From positions 186,001-250,000 of the forward strand of contig CAKJVC010000042.1 in assembly GCA_918026815.1 (NCBI GenBank): DNA of 64,000 nt. The letters run 5' to 3'. Every line of letters begins with the position of its first letter. The first letter of the stretch is position 1. A model generated the notes under the pieces. It was not told the origin of the DNA and made no database searches. It worked only from the letters and a program-made list of their open reading frames with translations. Shown piece after piece: positions 46,299 to 58,704 of this stretch. The translations under genes were made by a program, and so were the position numbers. Origin of the DNA: Chalara sp. BL73. Its lineage: Eukaryota; Ascomycota; Leotiomycetes; Helotiales.

Positions 46299-49200
46299 CT
46301 AAATCGCAATAAAGAAGCTCTTTTCGCCATCCCTCGGCCGGACCAACGCCCGTTTAACGATTGGATCCACACAACTGGTGCGAATCCTCTCCGGTGTTGC
46401 CGGACTCTCTAGCCTCAGCAATCCCTCATCCTCTCCTTTGGCATCAACACCCAGTGTGGCTTTGACACCATACTGTGCCCGCGCTGCCTTCAACGCGTCT
46501 CTGATCGCGAAGAACACCACACTCCCCATAAATAGCGGCGGCTCTCCGACTCCGCGGCTGCGCTGGATTGTGCGGAGATTCTCCCACTCTACGTCTTTAA
46601 GAAGGCTGATGTTGAATTCCTGCGGGATGTCGCGGAAGCCAGGGATCTTGTACGCCCCAGGACCGCGAGTCGCAAGTTGACCCGCCATAGGGCCGTCGCG
46701 GAACCATAAACTCTCTTCCATGGTGAAGAGTCCCATGCCCTGCACGAATGCGCCTTCGATTTGCCCATAGTCAATGGACGGGTTAATAGAGCGACCTACG
46801 TCCATCTTTACGTCTGCGCGGAGACATGTCCAATCGCCGGTCAGGGTGTCAACTTCAACCTCCGCCATTGAGACTCCTTGTGTGAAGTAGAAGAACATCT
46901 GCCCTGTGTTAGGTCCCCATGTGTAGCCGATATCAGGAGTCTTGTAAAATCCGTTCGCTGAGAGGTTGACTCGATCGAAATACGCGGCCCTAGCGAGCTT
47001 GCTCAACGGGGCATCTTTGCCGAATTTCTCGCGGTAAGGTGCGAGACGCTCATTAATCTGCACGCAAGCGTTGAAGATAGCGTAGCCGTTAAGATCTGAG
47101 GTTGCGGATGCGGCGGTGGAGGATGTGTTTGCGACTGTATTGGTGGCTGTTTCGGAAATGAAAACATCTTCAACTGGAATACCAAGTGCTTCAGCGGCTA
47201 TCATGGTCATTTTTGTGTGCAGTCCTTGACCCATCTCTGTTCCGCCGTGTGCGACAAGGACACTACCATCATGGTAAACGTGGACAAGTGCTCCAGCTTG
47301 GTTCAAGAAAAGCGCCGTAAAGGAAATTCCAAACTTGGTGGGAATTAGTGCGAGCCCACGCTTCTTCCATTTGGAGTTCTCGTTAAATTTTGTTACTGCC
47401 GCCCGTCTCTCTGCATAAGAACTTTCATCTTGTACTTGCTGATACATAAGTGGTACATGCCAGTCCTGGAGAGGTTGGTTGAAATGTGTTTCTTCATTGG
47501 CCTTGTAGAGGTTGATTTCTCGGAGTCTTTCGACTGGAATGTCGAGTCTGTCCGCAATCTCTTCCATGTAAGACTCAGAAATGAAAATGCCTTGAGGCCC
47601 GCCAAATCCTCTAAATGCAGTATTCGACATGGTGTTGGTCCTGCAAGGTCGCCCTTTGACATGGACATTAGGGATGAAATAACATCCATCGATGTGAGAT
47701 AAAGCTCGGTCACAAACAGCCGCACTGAGATCTTGTGTCCAGCCCGCATTACAGAAAATGTCTGCATCCAGAGCTTGAAGTTTTCCATCCTTGTTGACAC
47801 CTACCTTCCAGTGGGCAAGGAACGGGTGCCTTTGGCCTGACGTGATCATATCCTCATCACGATTGAGCATGCAACGAACTGGCCGATTCGTCTTCTTGGC
47901 TGCCAAAGCGCAAATGCCTGTCAACTGAATAGATCGAGTTTCCTTGCCTCCAAAGCCTCCGCCAAGACGCTTGACCTTGACTACAACTTTGTTTGCAGCT
48001 ACTCCAGTTACTTGGGCAACGTATGTTTGCCTATTAACTGTTAGTTTCGGTATCAAAGAAATCGACGATCTTACTCACGATTCTGTTGGATTTTGGGTAC
48101 TAGCGTAGATCTCCATCTCTCCATCTTCAGGTTTTGGTACTGCAATGCACGCATTTGTCTCTAGATAGAAATGCTCTTGACCGCCAATTCTAGTAACACC
48201 AGTAAAGACATGATCACTGGATACAAATGCATCTTCTAGATTGCCTTTCTTGATGAAGCGATTATGTTCAAAGAAGCTTTGCTTCTCAATTGCCTCCTCA
48301 ATTGTAAAAATCGCAGGTAACTCTTCGTACTTTACCATCACAGCTCTTGCCCCCGCCGTCGCTTGTGCTGCACTATTAGCCAAAATCATGCCAATCGGCT
48401 GACCAGCAGTAAATACTTCATCAACGGCAAAAAATACCTCATCACACACTGGGGCTCCCCATTTATTTGCTTCTGGAGTTGGCATGTCTGTGTGATCTAT
48501 CCACTCGACCACCCCAGGAAGGTCCATTGCTGGTAAGTAGTCCACGGAAATTATCTTCGCATGAGCCTTTGTTGATAACACCAAGCAACCATATAACTCG
48601 TTCTTCTGAGCTGGAATATCATCCGTATATTGGGCTTCTCCAGTGACTTGCTTCATCGCAGCTACATGAGGCTTAGCTTTTCCAAGAATGTTCTGCTGAT
48701 AGGCTACTGTCGATGCATTATCTTCCTTTCCGTATGAGACTATTCTCTGTATCTCCGGCACAACATCGCTCCTAGCATTAACATTACTGACCTCAATTTT
48801 CGACAGTGTCTCGTGATAAAAACGATAGAAAAACCCTAGGGCTAGTGTCTTCCTATATGTGGCCATGCCACCTGGGACGCCAAATTTGAGATCAAAGTCC
48901 TTCTCTAGAGCATTCATTGTACCTTCAAGAGTGGCTGGGTCTGTGAACTTCTTGCCGATGAGATATGCACCAGCTGCTTTAGCAGCGACTGTTGTTGGTG
49001 CCATACCGCCATACACAAGATCTGCACTCTCCACGATATTTGATTTATCAAGAGCTATTCTTAGAGCAGCGTTCACGATGGCAATATCGTCATCTTTCCT
49101 CTTAGATTGCTTATATGCCTGGAAATGCTCTCCATTCTCTTTGGTTACGGGTATGCGAATGCTGGCTATAACTGCATCTGGTGGTAGAGCTGTTGTTCGG

Positions 49201-50471
49201 TAGCCTTTAAAGAACTGGGACATGGGAATCTCCGTTTCCTTATCTAATGACTTCGCAACCAGGATAGCATTGGAAGCAACGAACACGGGATTGAGATCAG
49301 ATATTGGTGACGCTGTAGCGAGATTTCCTGCTGGTGTGCCGGCATTTCTGATCTGACGCCCAGCGAAATACTTAAGCTGCTTGTAAATGGCCTCGAAAAC
49401 TTGACCCCTAATTGGCCCATAGTGCTTGACTGCTTGGAGAGCTATAGCCTCAAGATCCGTCAAGATGACATTTCCGCCAATCTCTAGATGGTCATCATTA
49501 AATGAAAACTGTCGTAGTTCTGCGATATCTCCTACAAATACAGACGCGGTATATTGCATTGCTTTGAATTTGATCTCTATTTGAGTTTCTGTGCTTCCTC
49601 CAATGATTTTTGCCGAAGGATAGACGCTCTTAATCTCTAATAGTTGCTGCAGTGTAACAGGCCGATACCAGCGTTTCCTCTTGTTTCCAAAAGCAAGCGG
49701 CTTGAACTTATGCTTAGTCAAAGGAGGCGGGAAAATAAGTTCAGTATCTGGATTATATTCGATGAAGCCTGGAGGTGTAAATCTCTTGATTGGTTGATCA
49801 TCTTTGATGTCATTGTCTTTGCAGCAACCGCCAGATGAATCTCCATTTCCATTTTCCATACAGCAACCGCCGCCTCCATTGGCTTTCGCCTTACCACAAC
49901 CCCGTTGTACGCTGAAGGTTTGAGCAGCATCGAGAATTGGGCGGTATCCAGTACATCGGCACAAATTTCCGTCAAATGCCTCCTCAATATCATGCTCCGA
50001 TGGGCTGGAATCATTTCTAAGCAAAGCATAAAGACTCATGACTATCCCTGGTGTGCAGAACCCACATTGACTTCCGTTGCCCTTGGCTATTCTCTCTTGT
50101 GCAGGGTGTGGTCTCTTTGTGTTTCCAATGCCCTCAACTGTGATTACATGCTTTCCATCCACACTAACCAGCGGCGCCAGACATGCATTTATACTGGCGT
50201 GGTATATCTTCTTCGTCGTGGGATTATATTGCGAGACGACTACGGTGCATGCTCCACATCCTCCCTCAGCGCAACCTAGTTTTGTGCCTGTCAAACCAAT
50301 TCCCCGCAGATATTCGAGAAGGGTGACTTCTGGATCGATATTGTCTATCACAACCCGTGTGCCATTGAGGTAGAATCGAAGAGTGTCGTCAAAGTTTGTG
50401 GTAACAGATGAAAGGGCATGACTGGCAGAGTTAGATACTGCTGGTTCAGGCGAGACAGCTATCGGTGCCAT
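46299..50471 (-). CDS. xdh: Xanthine dehydrogenase (purine hydroxylase I)
   Basis: Two exons read downwards: 50471-48079 and 48030-46299, one 48-nt intron; 1374 residues. Oxidises hypoxanthine to xanthine and urate, NAD-linked, for purine catabolism. Order: 2Fe-2S domain with CAEGGCGACT, then QCGFCTPG and CRCTGYRP; a Gly/Cys-rich linker with two CC pairs (GGCCMENG, GGCCKDN), as in other fungal enzymes; FAD domain (IIGGSTETQIEIK, AGNLATASPISDLNP); molybdenum-cofactor domain with RLGGGFGGKE, FRGFGGPQG, GGTEMGQG and the catalytic-Glu segment GVGEPP. All cofactor ligands I can check are present, so it should be active. No C-terminal peroxisomal signal (ends FFIAI). Start: only ATG, MAPIAVSPEP. 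Upstream sites suggest purine and nitrogen control. Confidence 0.97.
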
Positions 50472-50656
50472 TATGGAGTTGCTTCTCTAAGCTCTGGAAC
50501 TGCTATAAATCTAGAAATGCTTCTGCGGTCAACTATGCCTAACGTAGATTCAAGAGCTTCAGAGTTGCGTGAATGCGGGGTGCTAAGCTTTACTCCCAAA
50601 TAATTGACTGGCAGAATAGAGCGATAGAAGTGATGAATACTAGGTCGGTATGGAAA

Positions 50657-50719
50657 AGATAGCAAAATAAAAATCAAGCTAAGAAGCACGATCAAGCTCC
50701 CTAACTACATGTCTTATCT
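50657..50719. promoter_or_regulatory. GATA-type sites upstream of xanthine dehydrogenase
   Basis: AGATAG at 50657-50662 and CTTATCT (AGATAAG on the minus strand) at 50713-50719 match the HGATAR consensus of the nitrogen regulator AreA/Nit-2. They lie 186-248 bp upstream of the start codon. GATA hexamers are frequent by chance; two sites this close to a purine-catabolic gene are suggestive only. Confidence 0.45.
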
Positions 50720-50839
50720 CAGCGACGACGAAGCTATGCCAAAACGTGAATGGACGTGCCCGGCCGACGCCACCCAGAAGAAGTAGGTGTAGAAGCTAGA
50801 GGAGGGGTCCAGCAGATCTGCAAGGAAGCAGTCTTCGTC

Positions 50840-50853
50840 TCGACTCCGGCCGA
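50840..50853. promoter_or_regulatory. Imperfect UaY-type site (one mismatch)
   Basis: TCGA-N6-CCGA, one base from TCGG-N6-CCGA, 369 bp upstream of the xanthine dehydrogenase start. Weak on its own; noted because a perfect site lies 160 bp further upstream. Confidence 0.35.
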
Positions 50854-51015
50854 TATTGTGCGGTGAAAGATGAGTGAGCCTCTGCAATTTGGCAACTCTT
50901 TTCTTGCGAGCTAATAATGCTTTTTTTCTCTCTTATATTACGAGAAAGAGTGGGAAATAATATCTTTTCGATATGTCAATCTGCTCTGGGCATGGATTGC
51001 GCCGTTGAAGCAGAA

Positions 51016-51029
51016 TCGGAGTCGGCCGA
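51016..51029. promoter_or_regulatory. Perfect UaY/Ppr1-class site TCGG-N6-CCGA
   Basis: Exact inverted repeat TCGG-AGTCGG-CCGA, 545 bp upstream of the xanthine dehydrogenase start. In Aspergillus nidulans the Zn2Cys6 activator UaY binds TCGG-6N-CCGA ahead of hxA (xanthine dehydrogenase), uaZ and uapA. The match in front of the orthologous gene supports uric-acid-inducible control in this fungus. Confidence 0.65.
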
Positions 51030-51126
51030 TGCCAAGTAAAACATCAGCTCAGCCAATGGGAGGCCACTAATAAATAATCCGATTAGTCAGCAATCTGTCA
51101 TAAATTTGTTACCAGTAAACCGGTTG

Positions 51127-51259
51127 GGGATCACATGAGGGATCACGTGTGGTAGTGGGGATCATTTCGCCCTAGTGGCCACCTGTATCTAACACCCTCC
51201 TCTCGGGAGTGATCCCTTTTTTTTTTCTGTGTCTTCTTTTCTCATCTTCCTGGGATCAC
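51127..51259. repeat. Cluster of five GGGATCAC/T motifs
   Basis: GGGATCAC at 51127-51134, 51139-51146 and 51252-51259, GGGATCAT at 51158-51165, and the reverse complement GTGATCCC at 51209-51216. The second copy overlaps a CACGTG E-box (51144-51149). No gene is supported immediately to the right, so it may belong to the distal xanthine dehydrogenase promoter or to an unannotated transcript. Confidence 0.6.
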
Positions 51260-52531
51260 GACCATTACTTTACCCAGCATTTCTGAGCATATCGAGGCTC
51301 ATCTCTTCGCTTAATTAGATATATTTATTTCTATTGTAGCATCTGATTAGTACAATCACTACTCGATCATAAAAAACATCAGAAGCAAGTGCCTCAGCCA
51401 AGAGAATGGATTTTCAAGCAAATCCAGTGTAAACAATAGCATTATCACGGTATATCCACCTTTAAATCGTTGTACTATACACTACTCAAGATAATGTTAT
51501 TGATTTGAATACGTACTACGCTTAAATTAGCAATATTATATTGTACTGTAATATATCGTAGGGCCAAAACCGTAACTCCTCTAGATGCTGGCAAAGCTAG
51601 TGACGTGCCAGAGACGCTCTCTCGTTGTACAAGGTCGCGCTCTTTGTCAGCAACCTAAGATCTTCTCTGGCATTGAGATCAAGGGGCTCGGTTCAGTATG
51701 ACTGTGACTTGCCGGATACGCACCGGATCGATTACCGGCGTTCACTGTGCCGCACTTGAACTTACATTGCTGCCGTCTAAAATGCCCACTCTACGAACCC
51801 CAGTCTTCCAATCTCATGTCTTCCAAACCGAAACCCAATTTCGTAATCCCCCGCCTCGAAAGTCGAAATAGAGTAAGGCTAGAAATTAACGTCGAGAAAG
51901 ATCACTTTAGATGTTTGGGAATTATAATTACCAGATGACAACCTAGTAGAGCCCGTAGTATGGCATTCTCACCCGGGTTGCTTCATTGAGTTGGATGTTA
52001 TCATCTTGTGTAAAGGTAGAATCGGGGCGACAACACAACACTCAAACATCGCGAGGGATTCCCCAATCAAAATTTGTGCCTTCCCCAATGCTTCTCAGCT
52101 TTTATTCCTTAACAAAGTTCACGGCAGTTGGATGGAATAGAAGTTTACTAGAAAAGCTACGCCAGAAGAAAGTCGCTTTGTTAGTCACAACAGATATGGT
52201 ACACCTTCAAACTCTTCGACACAAGTTAAGTGTAGCGTAATTTAGTAGAATTGAATAGTACTAGATAGGCTGTGTTGAACAACCCAAGTACATAAAAGGC
52301 AATAAAACCTAAGAATAAGAATTTTCCGCCCCCTTTTTATATAAAACTGTGCATCAAGTGCGTGAGGTTGACGCTCAGCCGCGCCTTCCACTCTTACTTG
52401 ACTATCGTTGCATCCTTTCTCAGATGCACTTGTATGAAGAAGCCTGGTCGTTCCATCCACTTGGGAGCGTTTCAAGCTGGGTTGCTGGTCGAAATACAAT
52501 GGAACTAGTCTTTCTGTCAGTATTTGTTGTG
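51260..52531. other. Intergenic region
   Basis: AT-rich stretch at about 51440-51560; no supported gene. Short open frames at 51747-51938 and 51986-52240 carry no domain. Confidence 0.4.
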
Positions 52532-53088
52532 CTATGTAGGGCGGAGGAGGGAGTAATACCGTCCACTGCAGTTAGCATCTCTGAAAAACCGTTAGTTTTT
52601 TGTTCTTTTAAACGTTTTCCTTCACTTTGTTCTCGGGGAGAGACATTCTGACAATCGTCGTATACAAATGGATACCACTCACATCCATACAGTGCATGTA
52701 TTAGTACCCTGGTTCTGAATAGAAGAAACTCTGTCGTTCCAAAAACCAACAAGGTTACCTGTTTAATTAGTATCTCTTTAGTTCACTGGATGGCCGTTTT
52801 ACTTACTACACACGTTGTCTACAGAAGGTTAGATTTTATATGTTTCGTAAAATCCCAAATGGAATTCAAGGAATACGTACTGGCACCAGAAACAGTGATA
52901 CCCTGGCCCTGGAAGTTGGCATGTTCAAAGAACCTGAGCCTTTCAAACTGCACCTCCAGGACGTCTCCAGCAATCAGAGAGTAGTCCTCAGGAGCGTCAA
53001 CCGAAATTGCGGCTTCTTGTCGGGTGGCAAGTGGGGTTGCGCTTGCAAGAGCGGCAATAGCAGACATGATGGTGAGTGAGAACTTCAT
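52532..53088 (-). CDS. Small secreted beta/gamma-crystallin-like protein
   Basis: Four exons read downwards: 53088-52881, 52818-52807 (12-nt micro-exon), 52758-52683 and 52580-52532; 114 residues; introns 62, 48 and 102 nt; phases agree throughout. A signal peptide (MKFSLTIMSAIAALASA) is followed by a short pro-like region and one Greek-key-like unit: LRFFEHANFQGQGITV, then NLVGFWNDRVSSI, then CTVWIDANCSG. W-N-D-R-V-S-S (residues 80-86) contains the crystallin calcium motif (N/D)(N/D)xx(S/T)S. Cysteines at 73, 95 and 103 allow one disulphide. Such proteins are found singly or in sets in fungal secretomes; role unknown (possible cell-surface or host-interaction protein). The micro-exon end is chosen for the stronger GTAAGT donor; a 3-nt shorter alternative keeps frame. 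Confidence 0.75.
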
Positions 53089-56000
53089 ATTGGAGGCTGG
53101 TCTGGGATAGGTGTTTCGGCGGTGTTTGTCTGGGAAGTAGGTTGCTAAAGCTGAAGTGATCTGATGAAGCTGGAGTGAGGAGGAATGAGAAAGAGAAACT
53201 TAAGGCCTTTTATAGTTTTTCAACGCCTTCCCTTGAACCGTCTTAACTAGTCAAGAGCAAACAATTTACGCAATCATATTCACTTTGGTGCAAATTTGGT
53301 TCCTTATTCATACAAGTATGATATGCGCAATGCTGATCAGTAATATATTTGTAGCCTACTTTCAATCCAAATGAACTCATCTGACCAGGTATCGTCTTAC
53401 CTACATTCTTACCTACATTAACCAACCCCTAACCTGCTCGTATTGAACAAACCTTGAGGCAAATTGGATGGATCTTACAAGGGCGTGGAAGGTATTATTG
53501 TATTAAGAAAAGACACATACATTTGGTACATGTAAGTTGGAGAATCACAGATTAAAGTTAGCACTTTTAACAAGTAAACGAGTATACATGAATACATGAA
53601 TACATGCTAAACCATAAACAAGTCTGTCAAGATGCTACTGAGCAGAGCTGGTGAAATCTCGTGAAGTCTTGCAGACTTTAGTTCTCAAGTACGTAATAAC
53701 ATGTGGTAAGTTGACGGCACAAAAGTTAAGACAGGACTTTCCTGCAGTAAGCATCAGCTTTTCCAATATTTACGACGTATCAGACATAATAAGTGTTGCG
53801 AGAACAGAGGTCGGGAAGATCCTTTGGCCGACCTTTTCTTAAACCTGTATTATTATTTACAAGGCTGCTTTAGGCTTTGATATAGTTTACATGAGCAAAA
53901 ATATACTGTAAACATTGTAACCTGTAAACTGTATAATAACCAAATTTATAAGTAATTTTTATACAAAAAAAATGTATACTTATTTGTTATCCTACTTTTT
54001 AATGAACATACAATTTTGTTTATATTTTTAACTGATTTATTATTATTATTATTTTCAATATTGTACAGGAAATTTTTGTTTTGTAAACCAGCTTTGAAAA
54101 ACAACGTAAGTTTAAGTAAAAACAAAGTAAAAAAGTACTCTTGTTGCCAAGGCTCACTGCGCTGATACAGTGTAGGACAGACAACGGGCGGCAACAAGGC
54201 CGACTTGGATGTATTGGATAGCATTAGTCTACTAGGAATGATCATGCAGAGATCCATGGGTGGTTGTAATATCTGACTTTGTGTCACAATGAATGAGACA
54301 TTCATATCGGATTTGACAAGTGGCAAGTTTGCATAGCAACCCTAAACCGCGTATATGAAGACCTTCAATTTATATCAACGAAAGCGTACTCCCGTCCATC
54401 TCCGGTTTATTGTACAGTTTGCCACATCGAAAAGGCTTGCAAGCAATACTTTACAGTAGACATGATTGCTAGCTGAGTTAGCGATCTGGTATTCTAGGTC
54501 GTTGAACACAAGTGGGCTAATTGTAGGCTACGTTGCTACTAGGAGTTGGCCAACCCTCTCCACCGGCACGAGAGGAGGTAAGCTTATTGGCACGGTATCT
54601 GCGGTATATGGATTTCTCCACTACGGGATATACGTTCTGGTAAGCGCACGTGGCTCTAGAACGATTGACACATAGCCATACCTGGGTTTAATCAATTTAG
54701 GCGGGGTTGTGGTGTTGGACCTACTTTTTCGGGGGTGGTGGTTGGTCGCTGTGTTACGAGGTTCTCGAATCCAGAGTTCATCACGTGCAAAGCTTCCCGA
54801 CTTGTCCAGACTGTGACCACTCCAAGACCTCCCCGTCTGCAGTCACCCTTTTCAGCTCTGGACTCTGCTTATTTGGGATTGAGATAATCCCTCTCAGGAA
54901 TTAGGGGGCTTACTCACTCCGCTTACCACCCATGGCTGTTATTCTTCTGGTCCCTCGGATTATCTTGCCATTGTATATAAATCATTAAAGGTAATAGATG
55001 TTTATAGGTTCTCATAATTGATTGACCCTTTCTTAGTGGTTTGGCCGTTTTCAAATTTCTGGTTTGCAAAGTACTTGTATATCACAAGCATTAACAATTA
55101 AAACTTTTGGTTCCTAATCCCGACATAAAGCCAAAGCTTACATGCCTTTCGCATTTTCTTTTCAAGAGTCTTGCTTGTGTTTCATAAGATGTATATGGTA
55201 GCTTAAATATGCATTAGCACAGCAAATGACTGCGTCATGTTTGAATAGAATTCATGTGGTCAGTGTATGGCTGAGTTTGTCCTCAAGCCATGTTTTATGC
55301 TGCTGGTAGGTCTCTATGTATTCACATCCCCGTCCCCAACAGTTTAGAGCCCCAAAGTTTGTTAAATTTTGGCCGCATCGAGAAATCCGCAATTATAATT
55401 GCCCATGCTATCTCTTCTAGCAGCGCAGTAATCTAAAGTGAAAGAGCCATCGGTATATCTGGTTGCAGTAACTTCTTTTAAGCAATAAATTGCAGCTGAA
55501 AAGCATTCCCAAAACAAGGTTGGATGAGATTCTCATCCAACAAGAGAATGACTCGTGCTCTTGCCAAATAGACTTTCATCGTGGCGAAACCTGAACCCAG
55601 TGAGAAAGTCAACTAACTAAATATTTATATTATTAATAAATTAATTGGCTTGTCTGAAGCAGATCATGATAAATTGGATAAGGGAAAATGATTCGCATCT
55701 CTGAATGCCTCATCCCTGGATCTAGTTGTGCTGTAAGCAACTTTCTGGCCTGGAACTGCCGTGCCAAGAATACGGAGTCTTGGTCGTATTCGTTGCCATT
55801 GTGAGCTCGCTTAGAGGATGCTCACCGGCTTGGATATTGAGATTATTGTTTTCGGTATGCAAAATCAAGTAACTGTTCAACTCACATGCTTCGAATTCTC
55901 GAAGCCTCGGATTATTTCCATCTGCCTAAACCTGTAGAGCCTCGGAGGCTTGGATAAGCCTAGTTTGCTATGCCCTCTATGCCCTCTATGCCCTAATGAT

Positions 56001-56567
56001 TCGGAAGAGCTTCCTAATCTAGCCTAAGTTGTTGGTGGGGTACAGCGTGGCTCCCGATAGATCAATGTGGGGTAGCGCGTAGACGTCGTCACTACCATGC
56101 TTAATTCTTTTCGGTACATCAACACCATTTTTCTATTCAATAATACGTTCCCGTGCCTGAATATCTACCGCTTTTTCCATGGCACTACTTGTTCGAATAT
56201 GCATCATGCACATTGCACGCTCTCAGCGATGCATTTTCCACCACTCAACAAATAAGCCTCGACGCAAGTGCGTCTTGTTCTGCCCACTAAAATTAAATGT
56301 TGCAGTAACTGGAGCGCAGCTAAATTCATTCTTACGGGCTGGAGATGACGATCCTCTTTGTTTTTGGGCTCCATGTCCGATAAACAAAGTTCTTTTACAT
56401 GCATCCGCGAGAATGCTGCTCGTGGGTGTGGAATCAATACATTTCCGTTCTTATTTTGACATATTTATATAATCTGGGGAAGCTCCTGGTAGTGCTAAAC
56501 ACCCCAGATCCGATTACTGTGCGCTTTTACTTGTGGTCGCCAATTGCATTTGGTCATAAAGAAAACC
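53089..56567. other. Gene-poor, AT-rich region
   Basis: Nearly 3.5 kb with no supported gene. A very AT-rich block at 53870-54130 includes a TTA trinucleotide run (about 54038-54053). A 9-bp tandem repeat (TATGCCCTC, about 2.8 copies) lies at 55969-55995. Open frames at 53946-54326 (minus) and 56179-56472 (plus) look like products of composition. Confidence 0.45.
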
Positions 56568-58305
56568 ATGTGGTCCTTCATCAAAGTTGCTCTATGTCTC
56601 CTACCGCTCGCCAGTGCTGCTCCTGCAGTAGGGAAACGAGCCGATCCTGTCGTGGAGCTTGAATTTGCTAAGGTTGTAGGGAGTAGCCTTGCCGGCATCG
56701 ACTCCTTTAAGGGGATTCCATATGCTCTACCACCAGTAGGAAAACTCCGTTTGAAACCTCCTCAGCCCATCACATCTAACATCGGCACGGTCCAAGCCGT
56801 TGGTGAACCAAGATCATGTCCCCAGTTCATAACATCCACGGATACCAGTGTTCTTCCTCTAGATGTCCTTGCTAAGCTCTTAAACACACCGTTGTTTCAG
56901 GCCGCAAGCAATTCTGGAGAGGATTGTCTTACGATCAATGTTCAAAGACCATCCACAACTACTCCGGACTCAAAGCTACCCGTTGTCTTCTGGATTTATG
57001 GAGGTGCATTTGCCTTAGGATCAACACAAACGTATGACGCCAGCGAGTTGATCTCGACATCGGTTGCACAAGGGAAAGATATCCTCTATGTATCGGTGAA
57101 TTATCGTCTGGGAGGATTTGGTTTCATGCCTGGCAAAGAAATCCTGAAAGATGGATCTGCAAACATCGGACTTCTAGACCAACGCCTAGGTACATTATAC
57201 CTCGCCTTACCACAGCTCTATCATGATTACTAATAGTACGATAGGTCTGCAGTGGGTAGCTGACAATATTGCCAAGTTTGGTGGGGACCCCGACAAAGTC
57301 ACAATATGGGGCGAGTCCGCAGGCTCAATCTCTGTCTTTGACCAGATGGCGCTCTACGGTGGTAATAACACTTACAAAGGCAAGCCACTTTTCCGCGGTG
57401 GAATAATGAATAGCGGTTCCGTCATCCCCGCCGATCCAGTTGATACAGCGAAAGGCCAAGCTGTGTATAATAAGGTCGTCTCTGAAGCTGGTTGTTCTGC
57501 TGCTGCTGATACGCTTGAGTGCTTAAGAGATGCAGACTACACTACCTTCCTCAATGCAGCAAACTCGTTACCTGGAATCCTGAGCTACTCTTCCGTAGCA
57601 CTTTCGTATTTGCCACGTCCGGATGGAAAAGTATTGACCGACTCGCCTGAAGCCTTGGCCTCGACTGGAAAGTACGCTAAAGTACCCTTCATCATAGGCG
57701 ACCAAGAAGACGAAGGGACAATCTTCTCCTTATTTCAAGGAAATGTCACAACAACCGCGGAACTTGTCTCCTACTTCAAAACCATTCTTTTCCCCAACGT
57801 CAGCATTGCTGAGATCCAGGGCCTTATAGACACATACCCCGACAATCCATCGGCAGGCTCACCCTTCAACACCGGAATCTTCAATAATATCTATCCGCAG
57901 TACAAGCGCATCGCCGCTATATTTGGCGACTTATTATTCACGCTTTCAAGACGAGTATTGTTGCAAATTGCTGCTAATGTCAATCCAAGTGTTCCTACGT
58001 GGTCATATCTCAGCTCATACAACTATGGGACGCCTATCGTCGGGACATTCCACGCGTCAGATATCTCGCAAGTGTATGGCATTACTCCCGGCATCCCAAG
58101 TTCAACGATTCAGGCATATTATATTAGTTTTATCAATACTTTGGATCCAAATGAGGGCACAACAGGATTGATTGAGTGGCCACAGTGGAGCGGGGAGCAA
58201 ACACTTTTGCAGTTTTACGCACTTGGGACGAAAGTAGCCAAAGATGATTTCAGGAGTGACAGCTATAACTATCTCTTGCAGCATGGAGGAACTTTCCGTG
58301 TCTAA
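56568..58305 (+). CDS. Secreted type-B carboxylesterase/lipase
   Basis: Two exons: 56568-57189 and 57245-58305; 560 residues, intron 55 nt. A signal peptide ([20 protein letters not shown]) is followed by a Lys-Arg site (residues 24-25), suggesting Kex2 processing. Alpha/beta-hydrolase signatures: [44 protein letters not shown] (oxyanion hole), [13 protein letters not shown] and the nucleophile elbow GESAGS with Ser232. The acid residue is probably in [10 protein letters not shown] and the His in GTFHASDI. N-glycosylation sites (NVT, NVS) are present. The family hydrolyses lipids and other esters extracellularly. All three catalytic residues appear present, so it should be active. It stands alone between long non-coding stretches. 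Confidence 0.93.
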
Positions 58306-58704
58306 TAACGTAATCAAATAATATTACTACCTTGATATTACGCAACAAAATTCGGCCGTTTAAACTTTAGACTTTTGGTTGTTCGTTGCTACTACCGAAT
58401 AGCATTCGAAATTGGGGTGTTGTGAGCAACCAACAAAATACTTTAACCACTAGTCATCTCATAGGTTATTGGAGTGATAGTGACCACAACTGTTCAATTA
58501 ATCGCTGCTAGCGCCCCTAGAATTCTAACATGCAGTGTAATGTGACGAAACCGGAAATGTAGTAGTTCGTAAAGAAACCATTCAAGATTCCATTCATCCT
58601 TCAAAACAATTACGCATAGACCACAACCGCGAAGAAGTAGCATAAGCATTGTTGTGCTGCGAACTGAGCACTTAGAATAACAATGGAACCACGAGTCATC
58701 ATTA
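58306..58704. other. Intergenic region
   Basis: About 400 bp, no feature seen. Confidence 0.4.

Noticed and set aside
46378..50373. Plus-strand open frames over xanthine dehydrogenase
   Set aside because: They mirror the coding strand of a fully matched enzyme and are shadows.
54740..54800. tRNA-like GGTTCTCGAATCC segment
   Set aside because: It lacks a matching A-box, anticodon arm and acceptor stem at the right distance.
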